Shown in pieces: positions 13,328 to 13,476 of a stretch of DNA of 13,476 nt. Each line of letters opens with the position of its first letter. The stretch's first letter is position 1. The DNA comes from CAZLGO01 sp964559295. Its GTDB lineage: Archaea > Methanobacteriota > Methanobacteria > Methanobacteriales > Methanobacteriaceae. The stretch lies in contig CAZLGO010000049.1 in NCBI GenBank assembly GCA_964559295.1, forward strand, positions 1 to 13,476, given 5' to 3'. A program made the position numbers and the translations under genes. Under the pieces are notes generated by a model that was given only the letters and a program-made list of their open reading frames with translations, was not told the DNA's origin and did no database searches.

Positions 13328-13476
13328 ATGAAAAAGCTGTTTGGAACATTTGGAGTTAGAAGACTTGCAAATAAAGAATTAACGCCAGAATTTGCATCAA
13401 AACTTGCTGCAGCCTACGGAAGCTTGATAGAAGGTAAAGTAGCTGTTGGGGGGGATACAAGAACCTCGACGGTGAT
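13328..13476 (+). CDS. Phosphohexomutase (GlmM/ManB-like), N-terminal part, cut by the window edge
   Basis: The first 49 codons match the start of archaeal phosphoglucosamine/phosphomannomutases of the alpha-D-phosphohexomutase family: KLFGTFGVRR, then LTPEFASKLAAAYGSL, then the VAVGGDTRTS motif. The catalytic serine loop lies beyond the window edge. The enzyme interconverts hexose-6-phosphate and hexose-1-phosphate, the step before nucleotide-sugar formation. That fits the glycosyltransferase genes to its left. The family does not reveal glucosamine versus mannose specificity from this much sequence. The ATG is preceded by GTGTGTGGTAGAATT, where GGTAG is a poor ribosome site. These bases are the end of repeat copy 2 and the start of its next, aborted copy. 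Confidence 0.88.
   Translation, partial: MKKLFGTFGVRRLANKELTPEFASKLAAAYGSLIEGKVAVGGDTRTSTV

Overview
The window looks like chromosomal DNA of a euryarchaeon of the methanogen or methane-oxidising (ANME-like) kind. The evidence is a methanogenesis-marker-8 (DUF2099) gene, a rubredoxin-containing ferredoxin:disulfide reductase of the Methanosarcina type next to a glutaredoxin/methanoredoxin-like gene, an archaeal ATP-dependent DNA ligase, a tRNA-Met with a bulge-helix-bulge intron and no encoded CCA, TATA-box promoters and several apparently leaderless genes. The DNA is AT-rich. The species assignment is inference; no rRNA or mcr gene is present.

Layout. 1-1100: the possible tail of an unseen gene, a 46-residue single-pass membrane peptide, and a convergent ThiF/HesA/MoeB-like adenylating enzyme. 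1130-1400: a decayed reading frame ending in a recognisable winged-helix segment. 1553-1661: intron-containing tRNA-Met(CAU), minus strand. 1688-2689: a minus-strand pair of a 69-residue unrecognised protein and a radical SAM activase-like enzyme. 2746-3582: the DUF2099 marker gene, divergent from that pair. 3579-3959: a two-CBS-domain protein, convergent with DUF2099 and divergent from thiC (3993-5282), with only 33 bp between the two start codons. 5351-6132: a glutaredoxin-like/FDR operon. 6235-7890: DNA ligase. 8086-8478: a membrane-anchored OB-fold protein.

8481-13476 is a cell-surface and glycosylation region. It holds a minus-strand operon of a GT2 dolichyl-phosphate-sugar-synthase-like enzyme plus a flippase-like membrane protein (together the two halves of an AglD-like protein), a divergent 395-residue secreted or membrane-anchored protein of no family I recognise, a GT-C-type multi-pass membrane protein, and the start of a phosphohexomutase (glmM/manB-like) gene. 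These would fit together as sugar activation (mutase), lipid-linked sugar formation (GT2), and flipping or transfer across the membrane (flippase-like, GT-C). The secreted protein carries N-X-S/T sequons and is a conceivable substrate.

The most unusual non-coding feature is a tandem duplication of about 102-105 bp at 13111-13317. It begins inside the last codons of the GT-C gene, repeats its C-terminal codons and stop, carries three potential hairpins per copy, and ends just before the mutase gene. Other points of interest are the radical SAM plus small-protein pair facing the methanogenesis marker, and the very compact, apparently leaderless CBS/thiC promoter region.
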